From contig JALNZI010000001.1 in assembly GCA_023229385.1 (NCBI GenBank), positions 148,781-212,780 on the forward strand: a stretch of 64,000 bases of DNA, in the 5' to 3' direction. The position numbers were made by a program, and so were the translations under genes. Below the pieces are notes generated by a model, which worked only from the letters and a program-made list of their open reading frames with translations, made no database searches and was not told where the DNA came from. Below, in pieces: positions 21,999 through 30,132 of this stretch. This DNA is from Candidatus Omnitrophota bacterium. Its GTDB lineage: Bacteria; Omnitrophota; Gorgyraeia; Gygaellales; Profunditerraquicolaceae. The first letter of the stretch is position 1; each line of letters begins with the position of its first letter.

Positions 21999-22435
21999 TA
22001 TTCAATCCCTTTATTTTTTAATAATAATAGTACAAGATCAGATTCCAATTTATCTAAAGTATTAGGAGTTATTTCACTAAAGTCATCCCAATCAAATTCA
22101 TTTTTATTAAATTCAATGGGATTTCCTTTAGCATTATAAGCCACAAGAAGTTTTTGCCTAACATAAATAGAAAGACCATAAACATATTCCCTTTTAATTA
22201 CAATTCCAGAATCACTATTATTTGGAGAAAATGCTTCAAATACAAATACATGAAGATTTTTAACAGAATCCCTGTAATACATTAAATCAGAAGTATCAAT
22301 ATATCTAGCTAAACTACGATTTTTTGTAGTAATACATACATAAGGTGCATCTCTAAAAGGAGAATGAGTAATGTGTCTTTTTTGGGCAAAACATATTGAT
22401 GTTGCAAATAGTAATCCAAGTATTAGCTTTTTCAT
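21998..22435 (-). CDS. exported protein (145 aa)
   Basis: Signal peptide I: MKKLILGLLFATSICFAQKR. Start at 22433-22435 is preferred over longer frames because the signal peptide begins there. Mature domain small alpha/beta (VFVFEAFSPNNSDSG). Overlaps the 21111 gene start by one base. Confidence 0.65.
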   Translation of the reverse strand: MKKLILGLLFATSICFAQKRHITHSPFRDAPYVCITTKNRSLARYIDTSDLMYYRDSVKNLHVFVFEAFSPNNSDSGIVIKREYVYGLSIYVRQKLLVAYNAKGNPIEFNKNEFDWDDFSEITPNTLDKLESDLVLLLLKNKGIE

Positions 22436-22568
22436 CTCAAATCTTTCTGTGAAGTTATTGAAAAAATATGGCCGTTTAAAGCAGCTCAATCATTAGTCTA
22501 TGTAGTTCTTCACAAAACTAATAAAAGTACTTTCAAATGGCTAAAATCAGGCTTAGAATTGAATCTAG

Positions 22569-22961
22569 TTAGTTACAACCAGCTTCTCGTTTAGCTTCTT
22601 CATATGCAGCTTCAATGCCCTGCTCTCTAGCAACATGATCATCGGTAGCTTGATCATTATACAAAGGAGTTTGACTTTCAGCTTTAACTTGATTGAGGTG
22701 AGTAATTTCAAGATTATTGCAAGCTTCTTTTTTAATTAATTCTTTTTGCTGTTCATTAATATTCGCATCTTGAGCAGCGGAAGGAGTATTTGCTGGTGCA
22801 GTAATTGGAGTTGATGGAGTGGAAGAATAATCGGCATCTTCTGGTTTATTGCAAGAACGAATAACATATATGCAGAATCCAAGTATAATAAGTCCAATAG
22901 TTAGTTTTAATGTGCTATGGGAAGATTTAGAAGTTTTGGGCTGTTCATTTTCTTCAGACAT
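22569..22961 (-). CDS. single-pass membrane protein (130 aa)
   Basis: Short polar N-terminus, one membrane helix near residues 19-36 (LKLTIGLIILGFCIYVIR), a Pro/Ser/Thr-rich linker, then a helical domain with two cysteines (KKEACNN..., REAGC). Topology N-in is likely. Unknown role. Confidence 0.65.
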   Translation of the reverse strand: MSEENEQPKTSKSSHSTLKLTIGLIILGFCIYVIRSCNKPEDADYSSTPSTPITAPANTPSAAQDANINEQQKELIKKEACNNLEITHLNQVKAESQTPLYNDQATDDHVAREQGIEAAYEEAKREAGCN

Positions 22962-23030
22962 GGTTGGTCCTTTCTGAGTAATCAGTGGCTAGTATTGACT
23001 AATATAACAAAACTGAATGCGCATGTAGTC

Positions 23031-23402
23031 TCATTCAGTTAGTAGCTTAAAGCCTTTAGAATGAATTCTTTCAAGTAGTATTATTCTATCATTTATAGAT
23101 TCTGAATAATCATTCATTAATTCCTCTGGAAGATTTTCAAATGAATCTCCATAATATTGCACATTTAGCTGCCTATGAATACATGTATAATATATTAGTT
23201 CATATCTATTTTTTAAATAAGCCAATTTATTATAGAAAAATTTTACATGACCTGTTCCCAAAGTAAAAGCAGGTGGAATATTTTGCATACTCACTCGACC
23301 TGCTTTTACCATATTTGGAATTCTTTTAATTTCTCTATGTTCAGCTAAAAGTAATTTAGTTGGCAATTCATCTGGAATTATTCCTACATTAATTCTTGTC
23401 AT
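23031..23402 (-). CDS. hypothetical protein (123 aa)
   Basis: MTRINVGIIPDELPTKLLLAEH.., then IKRIPNMVKAGRVSMQNIPP and helical regions with HRQLNVQYYG and LMNDYSESINDRIILLERIH. This looks like the pyrimidine-dimer glycosylase (DenV/Pdg) pattern: MTRIN start, LLAEHREIKR and FTLGTGHVKFFYNKL all match T4 endonuclease V. Ends overlap the 23389 gene. A DNA-repair role is therefore suggested; certainty moderate. Confidence 0.7.
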   Translation of the reverse strand: MTRINVGIIPDELPTKLLLAEHREIKRIPNMVKAGRVSMQNIPPAFTLGTGHVKFFYNKLAYLKNRYELIYYTCIHRQLNVQYYGDSFENLPEELMNDYSESINDRIILLERIHSKGFKLLTE

Positions 23403-23844
23403 CTACATCTATAATACAAAACCCAGATAGATCTTTAATGAAGGCATCAATGTATTTTTTACAATTAAGGTGCCATTCCATATTACGAATGAAATCATTG
23501 GCTTGCTCATATGCATCTTCACCAACAGTAGTTTTTAAGTCAGTTCCCCAATATCCATGACTAATCATAGTAAAAACAGAATGATCATAATTAAGATCTG
23601 AATTATCTAGTTCAATTCTCCAGTTATTACCATATCGCCAATATCTACGATCAATGCATCTTCCCAAAAATCGCAAACCAAGTTCAGAAGTGCATCTGAA
23701 CCAAATGGCAAAAGGTTTTTTACCATGCCCGCAACAAGATTCACAAGTCTGTATTCCTGGTAAACTATTAAGAGCATCACATAATGGAATACATTCAACA
23801 TCCATCTGTTCATCATAGTTTTGACTATAGTTTAATTTAAACAT
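23389..23844 (-). CDS. conserved hypothetical protein with ESCCGH motif (151 aa)
   Basis: LNSLPGIQTCESCCGHGKKP near residues 27-46 and WRIELDNSD; the 'ESCCGHG' element followed by an F-x-I-W-F strand is typical of a phage/host hypothetical family I recognise without a known function. Start MFKLNYS at 23844 overlaps the stop of the 23844-24104 gene. Confidence 0.7.
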   Translation of the reverse strand: MFKLNYSQNYDEQMDVECIPLCDALNSLPGIQTCESCCGHGKKPFAIWFRCTSELGLRFLGRCIDRRYWRYGNNWRIELDNSDLNYDHSVFTMISHGYWGTDLKTTVGEDAYEQANDFIRNMEWHLNCKKYIDAFIKDLSGFCIIDVDDKN

Positions 23845-24104
23845 TATTTTATGTCCTCGTATAATAGATAACCTTTTGCTCTGCATTCTTTCACCGCATC
23901 TTCTAATGTTTTTGCATCTAATGGAATCTTTTCCATATTAGGCACGGTACACCATCCAACAAAGTGTGGCGCAAGATGTTCCTGGCAATATATGATTTGA
24001 TTGAAACCAAATTCTTTTTCATCTTCCGTTCTCGGTTTTTTAATATCACTCAATTTAATCTCATCTTTCTCCAGATTTATTTCCAGATTTATTGTTTGAA
24101 TCAA
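23844..24104 (-). CDS. hypothetical protein (86 aa)
   Basis: Acidic; MIQTINLEINLEKDEIKLSD.., then YCQEHLAPHFVGWCTV and a C-terminal helix LEDAVKECRAKGYLLYEDIK. Chain overlaps on both sides (ATGA). Unknown. Confidence 0.65.
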   Translation of the reverse strand: MIQTINLEINLEKDEIKLSDIKKPRTEDEKEFGFNQIIYCQEHLAPHFVGWCTVPNMEKIPLDAKTLEDAVKECRAKGYLLYEDIK

Positions 24105-24478
24105 TCATCGTGAGGTTGAGGTTTAAATTTAAGAGGGAAAATAGTAAGATTATATTCATATTTGGGCTTCTTAGGTTCAGATATATCAATAATAATTAAA
24201 CATTTACCTCTAGAAGTTTTAATATCATATCCGCCCATATCCAATCTTTCACTGCTAAAAATATTGGATAGTGCAGATTTGGTATTTAATCCTAATAGCT
24301 CTTTTACAATAGGATTTAATTCTTCTTCTGCAAGATTTGGCTCTATTTGAACTTCTTCATCTACATCATCAAAGTGGATATGATAATGCATAAATTCACC
24401 TTTAAGATCTTTGATGATCTGTTCTTTATTGGCAATAATATGATCTCTTACTAATTGAATAGATTTAGTTGTATTCAT
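24101..24478 (-). CDS. hypothetical protein (125 aa)
   Basis: MNTTKSIQLVRDHIIANKEQ..; helical N-terminus, acidic middle, beta C-terminus (KCLIIIDISEPKKPKYEYNL). No motif recognised. Confidence 0.6.
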   Translation of the reverse strand: MNTTKSIQLVRDHIIANKEQIIKDLKGEFMHYHIHFDDVDEEVQIEPNLAEEELNPIVKELLGLNTKSALSNIFSSERLDMGGYDIKTSRGKCLIIIDISEPKKPKYEYNLTIFPLKFKPQPHDD

Positions 24479-24484
24479 TTTTAT

Positions 24485-24874
24485 TTACCTTTCTTTAGGA
24501 GGTTCATTTATGAAAGGAATATTAGGTAGAAAGCTTTCCCATTTCTTTACAATCTTTAGTTTATTTTCAATGATAGGTCTAGGCGGAGCTTTAGCTTTTT
24601 GAAGTTCATAAACTTCTATTTCAGCTTCTTCAATATATTGATTGATTTCATTAATTACAATATTGACATAAAATCGCAAGCCTCCAAATTTTTCCTTTAC
24701 TTGCATAACTTGAAATTCAATACCTGGATGAGCGATTAAGTAATTCTCAATCTTCTCACTCAATCTATTAAGAATATCAAACCATTCATCAGGTGCCCAA
24801 AATCCACATACGATATCTTTTTCATATGTTTTGGGATACAATTCTTTAAGTTTAATGTAGGAATCTTTTAGCAT
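24485..24874 (-). CDS. conserved phage hypothetical with KEKFGGLRFY motif (129 aa)
   Basis: FWAPDEWFDILNRLSEKIE and VMQVKEKFGGLRFYV near residues 55-70, a signature I know from small hypothetical proteins in phages and bacteria; function unknown. Its start overlaps the stop of the 24874 lipoprotein gene. Confidence 0.7.
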   Translation of the reverse strand: MLKDSYIKLKELYPKTYEKDIVCGFWAPDEWFDILNRLSEKIENYLIAHPGIEFQVMQVKEKFGGLRFYVNIVINEINQYIEEAEIEVYELQKAKAPPRPIIENKLKIVKKWESFLPNIPFINEPPKER

Positions 24875-25206
24875 TATTTTTTGCTCATTAAATGATTAGC
24901 ATTGGTATCAATCTTTTTAGTGCTATCATTTAGCTTGTAAAAATTGATACCAATATTATCACCAATTTTAAACTTTTCACAAGTATCTAAGATACCATAA
25001 TCATCAGTAGCACCTTCACCTCCAAAGAAAGAAGCCACATTACTGACATCTTCTTTAATAATAGCAGTCGTATAATATATGCATAAACCATGTCCATTAT
25101 AATTTTCAATTTTATAAACTTTTTCTTTAGCATCAATTGGATGATAATAATTCTCGCATCCACTTAGAATAGCAAATGCAAACAAACACATGAGTATCTT
25201 TTTCAT
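24874..25206 (-). CDS. lipoprotein (110 aa)
   Basis: Lipobox AILSGC-ENYYHP, cysteine at residue 17; small mature domain with two further cysteines (HGLCIYYT, LDTCEKF). Unknown role at the envelope. Confidence 0.7.
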   Translation of the reverse strand: MKKILMCLFAFAILSGCENYYHPIDAKEKVYKIENYNGHGLCIYYTTAIIKEDVSNVASFFGGEGATDDYGILDTCEKFKIGDNIGINFYKLNDSTKKIDTNANHLMSKK

Positions 25207-25502
25207 TATTCAGCTTCTTTCAGGTAAAGAGTATGTTCAGGAATGAATGGAGCAATTTTGAACAATTCTTTCTTATAACGAGTTTTCAACTCGCTACATT
25301 CTTTTTCATAATTCTCCTTAAGTTCTTGGATCTTTTCCATAAGAGCAATGCCTTCAGATTCTTCAAGGATCATTATAGGCTTTACAATCATTTCCTGATA
25401 ACCATAAACACGAAAATTTCCATTGGGTAGAATCTCTTTAGCCTTATCTCCTAAACAATAAGGATAAAGATCATATTTCCAAAACACATAGAGGGAATTC
25501 AT
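25206..25502 (-). CDS. hypothetical protein (98 aa)
   Basis: Beta N-terminus (LPNGNFRVYGYQEMIVKP) and a Glu/Lys coiled helix (KIQELKENYEKECSELKTRY). Overlaps both neighbours. Unknown. Confidence 0.65.
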   Translation of the reverse strand: MNSLYVFWKYDLYPYCLGDKAKEILPNGNFRVYGYQEMIVKPIMILEESEGIALMEKIQELKENYEKECSELKTRYKKELFKIAPFIPEHTLYLKEAE

Positions 25503-25849
25503 TCTTTTACTTCCTTATTTTGATTAAGCATAGTATCAAAAACATGTTGATCTGTTAAAAGATCCTTAACAGTTTCCGTTTCTAGAGCTTCAAGCAATGG
25601 AGTATTAGTGCAATTAAGAGTAGCTTTAAAAATTTTGTCAACTAAATTAGCTGCAATTTTCTTTTTCCAAAGTTCTTGAGTTTTTTCCAATCTATAAGCA
25701 GATTTTCCAATTGCCCAATTAGCTCCATAATGCCCAAAACCACAATAAGGGCATCCATTTGGATATTTGGATTCCCTGAAAATAAATTCACAGCTTGCGC
25801 ATATCCTTAGATCGGCTTTTTTATTAGACAAAATATAGCCTTTCATCAA
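25499..25849 (-). CDS. zinc-ribbon protein (116 aa)
   Basis: CASCEFIFRESKYPNGCPYCGF at residues about 17-38 gives CxxC...CxxC, a rubredoxin-like zinc ribbon. The rest is helical. The partner is unknown. Confidence 0.7.
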   Translation of the reverse strand: MMKGYILSNKKADLRICASCEFIFRESKYPNGCPYCGFGHYGANWAIGKSAYRLEKTQELWKKKIAANLVDKIFKATLNCTNTPLLEALETETVKDLLTDQHVFDTMLNQNKEVKE

Positions 25850-25899
25850 GAATTTGAGCCTTTAATGAATATCACTAAAGGCTCAAATTGAATACAATA

Positions 25900-26343
25900 T
25901 TACTTTTTAGAGCTTGAATCAATATTCAAATTGATGATTTGCTTGGGTATGAATTTATTAGTGGGGATCGCAATTGTATCAACGTAGACGCCGTTAGTAT
26001 TGAAATGACTCCACATAAAAGTATGCTCTTTGTAGGCATAATATTTTTGATCCTGATTAAATTTTAAGGCATTAGCCAAATTAGTTGCATTATAATCTTC
26101 ATTTAGTAGCCTAACGTATGTTGCTCGCTGGTTCATGTAGTTTTGAAAAGTAAGATCCTTAGTAATTACATCACCTAAAGTGAATAAGTAAAATAGCGCA
26201 GCATTACCAGCAAGGGCACCACCTGCTATTACCGCACAAGTATACATACAATCCAAAAAATTATTCATTGTATAATTTCTTAGAATTGCACCTGCAAGAC
26301 CAAGCACGATTCCGATTGCCAGGATGATGAGCATGAATCCCAT
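25900..26343 (-). CDS. membrane protein (147 aa)
   Basis: Two membrane helices: residues 2-21 (GFMLIILAIGIVLGLAGAIL) and about 33-55 (YTCAVIAGGALAGNAALFYLF), then a soluble C-terminal domain. AAGGA precedes the ATG; promoter at 26427. Unknown. Confidence 0.7.
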   Translation of the reverse strand: MGFMLIILAIGIVLGLAGAILRNYTMNNFLDCMYTCAVIAGGALAGNAALFYLFTLGDVITKDLTFQNYMNQRATYVRLLNEDYNATNLANALKFNQDQKYYAYKEHTFMWSHFNTNGVYVDTIAIPTNKFIPKQIINLNIDSSSKK

Positions 26344-26426
26344 TTTTATTCCTTACTATATGTTGTTGATTATTATGCCAATCTGATCATTGTCGAATTT
26401 AGTCAAGCAGATTGGCTTCAAAGTAG

Positions 26427-26454
26427 AATATAAAATTTTATAGCAGAGTGGCTA
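26427..26454 (-). promoter_or_regulatory. sigma-70-like promoter
   Basis: TAGCCA (26449-26454), 16 bp, TATATT (26427-26432); likely start of the long minus-strand run down to 14.5 kb. Confidence 0.55.
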
Positions 26455-26480
26455 GCTGAATTTTAGGGATATTTAATAAA

Positions 26481-26501
26481 TCTATCAACAACTTATCCAC
26501 A
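26481..26501 (+). repeat. 17-bp repeat with DnaA-box-like TTATCCACA
   Basis: TCTATCAACAACTTATC at 26481-26497 also occurs at 11884-11900. Here it runs into TTATCCACA (26493-26501), the classic DnaA box; the other copy has TTATCAACA. The rest of the 26455-26634 spacer holds no supported gene (a 34-codon plus-strand frame at 26524 lacks a ribosome site). Confidence 0.4.
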
Positions 26502-26634
26502 ATCTATTAACATTTTCTACTAAATGAGCTTTAAAAAAGTCTTTAAAGGTATTGGTTTAGCAGATTGGCAACATGTACTATTTGCAAATTTTATTTGTGG
26601 AAGTAATTTAAAAGATAAAGAGAAATAACTATTT

Positions 26635-27234
26635 TTACCACTCTCGTTCAAGCAGAGCACATGCAACATCGCTAAGAATTTCATTATTATCAAATGCTCG
26701 AAATACTTGTTCTTTTACAATTCTCTTTTTAGTAATTGAGTACCATGTTTGTGCTTCTGATATTGTTTTAAATGCCTTTTTAATTAGCTCTCCATATCCA
26801 TCATTACACTGCGCCCTATATGTGATATTAATTCTACTTGATTTAATTGAAGGTTTTAATGCACTAACTCCTAATGGCAAATCACCACGAGCTGCACCGG
26901 AATCTGCTAATAATGAATTTAAATACACTGGGATAAATCTACAATATTCTGGAGAGTATATTTTATTGCCTATTTTTAGAATATCCTTATCAAGCACAAA
27001 TCCTTTTTTATAATTATCATCATAAAATTTTTTAAAATTAGAAAATAATAACCATTCCTCACAGACAATACAACCTATATAAGTTGGGTGAATTACTTGG
27101 CATTTTGCGGAATAACAACGGTTGAGCATATTATTCCAACAATGATATGATGGAATCATGTGTCCACTTGTACCTACAGATCCATCGTAATCATTTTCTC
27201 CCACACCGCACACTAATTTATTCTTTTTACGCAT
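26635..27234 (-). CDS. HNH-type phage endonuclease (199 aa)
   Basis: The family layout is clear: N-terminal CGVGENDYDGS, then YHCWNNMLNRCYSAK, PTYIGCIVCEEWLLFSNFKK and FVLDKDILKIGNKIYSPEYC, followed by a DNA-binding C-terminus. This is the GVGxND / WxxMLxRCYS / PTYxGC / LDKDIL pattern of selfish HNH-type endonucleases in phages. Start MRKKNKL at 27232-27234 falls at the expected transcription start of the 27241 promoter, so the mRNA is probably leaderless. Free-standing homing enzyme by inference. Confidence 0.78.
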   Translation of the reverse strand: MRKKNKLVCGVGENDYDGSVGTSGHMIPSYHCWNNMLNRCYSAKCQVIHPTYIGCIVCEEWLLFSNFKKFYDDNYKKGFVLDKDILKIGNKIYSPEYCRFIPVYLNSLLADSGAARGDLPLGVSALKPSIKSSRINITYRAQCNDGYGELIKKAFKTISEAQTWYSITKKRIVKEQVFRAFDNNEILSDVACALLEREW

Positions 27235-27240
27235 ATTCAC

Positions 27241-27269
27241 AAGATAATATAAAACTAATGTCATGTCAA
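27241..27269 (-). promoter_or_regulatory. sigma-70-like promoter
   Basis: TTGACA (27264-27269), 17 bp, TATCTT (27241-27246); only 6 nt between the -10 and the ATG. Confidence 0.75.
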
Positions 27270-27469
27270 CACTAAAAACCACATCGGCTATAATAAATGA
27301 TATGAGCCATTTAGCCCTGATAAGTAATTTTATTTGACAATAAATCGACAAATCTGGCAAACCTGCGACTGGAGCTAAGAGCTACACATATGAATCTCAA
27401 ACGTATATTAATAAAAACACATATTCAGATTGTGAAGGATTTTAATTTTAGCATTATATATCTTTTTGT

Positions 27470-28585
27470 TTATAGTATTAATGTGACTTGTTCAGCCGCC
27501 CTAGTAACGGCTGTATATAAATGTCTAGCTGAATTTTCACCAAAGACGCTACTTTCATCTAGAATTAAAACATTATCCCATTGGCTACCTTGACTTTTAT
27601 GAACAGTCAAAGCATCTCCAAAAGTAAACTCATCAATAGATTTTTTATATTTCCAATTAAGAGTATTTTCAGTTCCCATAAAGAATTCTCTAGGAACCTT
27701 AGCATCAAAATCTTCATCTCCTAGTTCATCTAATGATTCAACTCTTAGATAATATTCTTTAATTTTCTCAACAGATTGAACTTTCCACATACTACCATTT
27801 AATAATCCTTTTTTATGATTATTCTTAATACATATTAATTTGTCATTAACTCTTGGCTCAAATAAGTCATCAGGATTCGCAACTCCCTTTGATAGCCTAA
27901 TTCTAGTATTCAGATGAGTTCTAGTTTTATTCATTCCACAAATAACCTGATCAGCTTTTATTAACATAGCATTGAATTCAGGATTAGCTAAATTTTTACG
28001 ATATAATATTTGACATTCATCATAATCTTCTTTACGAAAATCTACACCCATTCTAATATCTGAAGCTAGTCTAATAATTGGATTATCTTTAGCTTGCCTA
28101 TGAATTTCAGTTAGCATTACATCCGGTGTAGTGGATGTAAAATATCCTTGCCCTTTAATGGGAGGAAGCTGGAATGGATCACCAATAATTAATATTTTTC
28201 TTCCAAATTTAACAAGATCTTCTCCTATTTCTGGATTAACCATTGAAACTTCATCAATAATAATTAGATCTGCACTAGAAGCTATAGAATCATAGTTCAA
28301 TACAAATTCTATTTTTCCATTTGATTTATCTTCAATTGGACGATAAATTGCACTATGTATTGTTGTTGCATCTGCGCAACCTTTTTTTCTCATAATAAGT
28401 GCAGCTTTTCCAGTATATGCCATATATACTACTACACCTTTAACCAAACTAGCAATTTCACTAATTAATGTAGTTTTACCAGTGCCAGCATATCCAAATA
28501 ATCTAAAAAGTTGGGGACTTTTTCTAGTATTCAACCATTTTGATATTTTGCCTAAAGCTTTTTCTTGTTGATTTGACCATTCCAT
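27470..28585 (-). CDS. SF1B DNA helicase, RecD/Dda-like (371 aa)
   Basis: Walker A GYAGTGKTT at 31-39, motif Ia MAYTGKAA, Walker B IIIDEVSM at 108-115, motif III GDPFQLPP at 135-142, late motif TVHKSQGSQWDNV near 329-341 and YTAVTRA near 358-364. Length and compact domains are Dda-like; Dda-type enzymes are 5'-3' helicases that help start phage replication. The start overlaps none of its neighbours; the upstream gene ends 4 bp away. All ATPase residues are present. Confidence 0.93.
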   Translation of the reverse strand: MEWSNQQEKALGKISKWLNTRKSPQLFRLFGYAGTGKTTLISEIASLVKGVVVYMAYTGKAALIMRKKGCADATTIHSAIYRPIEDKSNGKIEFVLNYDSIASSADLIIIDEVSMVNPEIGEDLVKFGRKILIIGDPFQLPPIKGQGYFTSTTPDVMLTEIHRQAKDNPIIRLASDIRMGVDFRKEDYDECQILYRKNLANPEFNAMLIKADQVICGMNKTRTHLNTRIRLSKGVANPDDLFEPRVNDKLICIKNNHKKGLLNGSMWKVQSVEKIKEYYLRVESLDELGDEDFDAKVPREFFMGTENTLNWKYKKSIDEFTFGDALTVHKSQGSQWDNVLILDESSVFGENSARHLYTAVTRAAEQVTLIL

Positions 28586-28588
28586 TAA

Positions 28589-28888
28589 TCATTTTTTCCT
28601 TATATCAGTTAACACATCTTTAAAATATTCCAATATTGTACCATCATCTGTAGTATATATAACAGTCTTATCGTTTGGAGATACCACAACATCCATTACA
28701 TGTTTACAATACGCATGGCCATTTTGTATATACCTAATATTAGGTATTCCATGAAGTCTATATATATCAGAACTTTGCCCACTAATCTTAGACGTAAAAA
28801 ATGGGCTATGTATAGATAGTTTAGCCAAAGAAATGCCAGTAACAATTCCAGCCAAAGTTATTAATATTATTTTATACTTACTCATCAA
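28589..28888 (-). CDS. single-pass membrane protein (99 aa)
   Basis: One N-terminal helix (YKIILITLAGIVTGISLA) then a soluble domain with HAYCKHVMDVVVSPND. Overlaps the next upstream stop. Unknown. Confidence 0.6.
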   Translation of the reverse strand: MMSKYKIILITLAGIVTGISLAKLSIHSPFFTSKISGQSSDIYRLHGIPNIRYIQNGHAYCKHVMDVVVSPNDKTVIYTTDDGTILEYFKDVLTDIRKK

Positions 28889-29145
28889 TCGTTGTTTAAT
28901 TCAATTGTAACATTACTAGCTAAATCTTCAAAAGATTCCATTATCCAATTTTGACCAGCTTCACCAATTGCATGATATTTATTTGGAATAATAACTACGC
29001 CCATTCCTCTTGATAAATCTCGATTCGATCTAATATCAATGGCTGTCATTAGCACTATTAAATCACTTTTTGCATCTTTCATCAATTTTGGGAAAGGTAA
29101 TTCTTTAGCCTGACTCTCAGCATTATCTTTTATTCTTGCTTTCAT
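28885..29145 (-). CDS. tandem paralogue 1 (86 aa)
   Basis: FPKLMKDAKSDLIVLMTAID, HAIGEAGQNWIMESFEDLA and SNVTIELNND align with the adjacent 29163 protein. Small alpha/beta domain, unknown function; recent tandem duplication followed by divergence. Confidence 0.68.
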   Translation of the reverse strand: MKARIKDNAESQAKELPFPKLMKDAKSDLIVLMTAIDIRSNRDLSRGMGVVIIPNKYHAIGEAGQNWIMESFEDLASNVTIELNND

Positions 29146-29162
29146 TAGTTTCTTCCTTGTTT

Positions 29163-29432
29163 TTAATTGTTGCTTAATTCAATTGTAACATTACTATCTA
29201 AATCTGCAAAATTATCCATATACCAATTTTCTTCAAATTCACCAATAGGATGAATATTTGAATTATTTGTTGCCACTACATAACCAATTCCTATTACCCG
29301 ATCTGAGCTTGATTGATTTGCTTTAATTCCAGTCATCAATACTACTACGATATAATGATCCGACTTAAATTTCATTAATTTAGGGAATTCAGACACTTTA
29401 GCTATACTTTTGTCATTAATTATTGATTTCAT
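29163..29432 (-). CDS. tandem paralogue 2 (89 aa)
   Basis: FPKLMKFKSDHYIVVVLMTG, HPIGEFEENWYMDNFADLD and SNVTIELSNN; pair of the 28885 protein. Overlaps the end of the 29416 gene. Confidence 0.68.
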   Translation of the reverse strand: MKSIINDKSIAKVSEFPKLMKFKSDHYIVVVLMTGIKANQSSSDRVIGIGYVVATNNSNIHPIGEFEENWYMDNFADLDSNVTIELSNN

Positions 29433-29880
29433 TTATAGCCTTCTTGTTCATTTTTTCTAAGCAATTACTTATAAGTGAGGATTCTAATTCTTCAGTCATT
29501 TTCATTACTATTTCATTTTCAATATCTATATGCTTTTCTACTACATGAGGTATTATTTCATCTTTGGTATTTACCAAATAATGTTTATATACTTCAATTG
29601 CGCCCATCAAGCGATAAGCATTCCTGATATATGATTTTTCATCTTTCCAATAATCTAAACTAGCATCATACTTAATATAAAATAATGCATTTACTAATTC
29701 ATGCAGTTCTTTGACAGTTGGAATTGCCTGAATATCCCAACCACCTTTAGTTACATCTATTCTATCATTTCCAAAATTAGTGCCATGAACTAAATACAAT
29801 TCTTCAGTACCATCATCCAATTGAACTTCTATTCCACCTGTACTGCAATCTCTATAGAAATCGAAATGCTTGATTTTCAT
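29416..29880 (-). CDS. hypothetical protein (154 aa)
   Basis: Beta N-terminus (IEVQLDDGTEELYLVHGTN), then a helical half with YIRNAYRLMGAIEVYKHYL. No motif recognised. Confidence 0.65.
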   Translation of the reverse strand: MKIKHFDFYRDCSTGGIEVQLDDGTEELYLVHGTNFGNDRIDVTKGGWDIQAIPTVKELHELVNALFYIKYDASLDYWKDEKSYIRNAYRLMGAIEVYKHYLVNTKDEIIPHVVEKHIDIENEIVMKMTEELESSLISNCLEKMNKKAINEINN

Positions 29881-30132
29881 TTAATGTAGGTCCATTTGAA
29901 GTTGAAGATTTAAAATAGATTCTTCAGTTGTTTCACTAATATCATTACAATTAGTTACATAAAATTCACATAATTCATCAATATCATATAGCATAACTTC
30001 GTTTACTAGATATATTACATATTCATTATTACTATATTTTAGAGCTTTTTCAACTATTCCTTTTCCATAAAAACCATGCAAGTAATAGATAATCTCATCA
30101 CCATTACTTAGCGCACTCACTTTTTTGAACAT
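29881..30132 (-). CDS. hypothetical protein (83 aa)
   Basis: MFKKVSALSNGDEIIYYLHG..; an SH3/KOW-like beta start (GDEIIYYLHGFYGKGIVEKA), acidic end. Start at 30132 overlaps the 30104 gene. Confidence 0.6.
   Translation of the reverse strand: MFKKVSALSNGDEIIYYLHGFYGKGIVEKALKYSNNEYVIYLVNEVMLYDIDELCEFYVTNCNDISETTEESILNLQLQMDLH

Noticed and set aside
26524..26628. 34-codon plus-strand ORF MSFKKVFKGIGLADWQHV..
   Set aside because: No ribosome site or promoter and against the direction of the region; may be chance.
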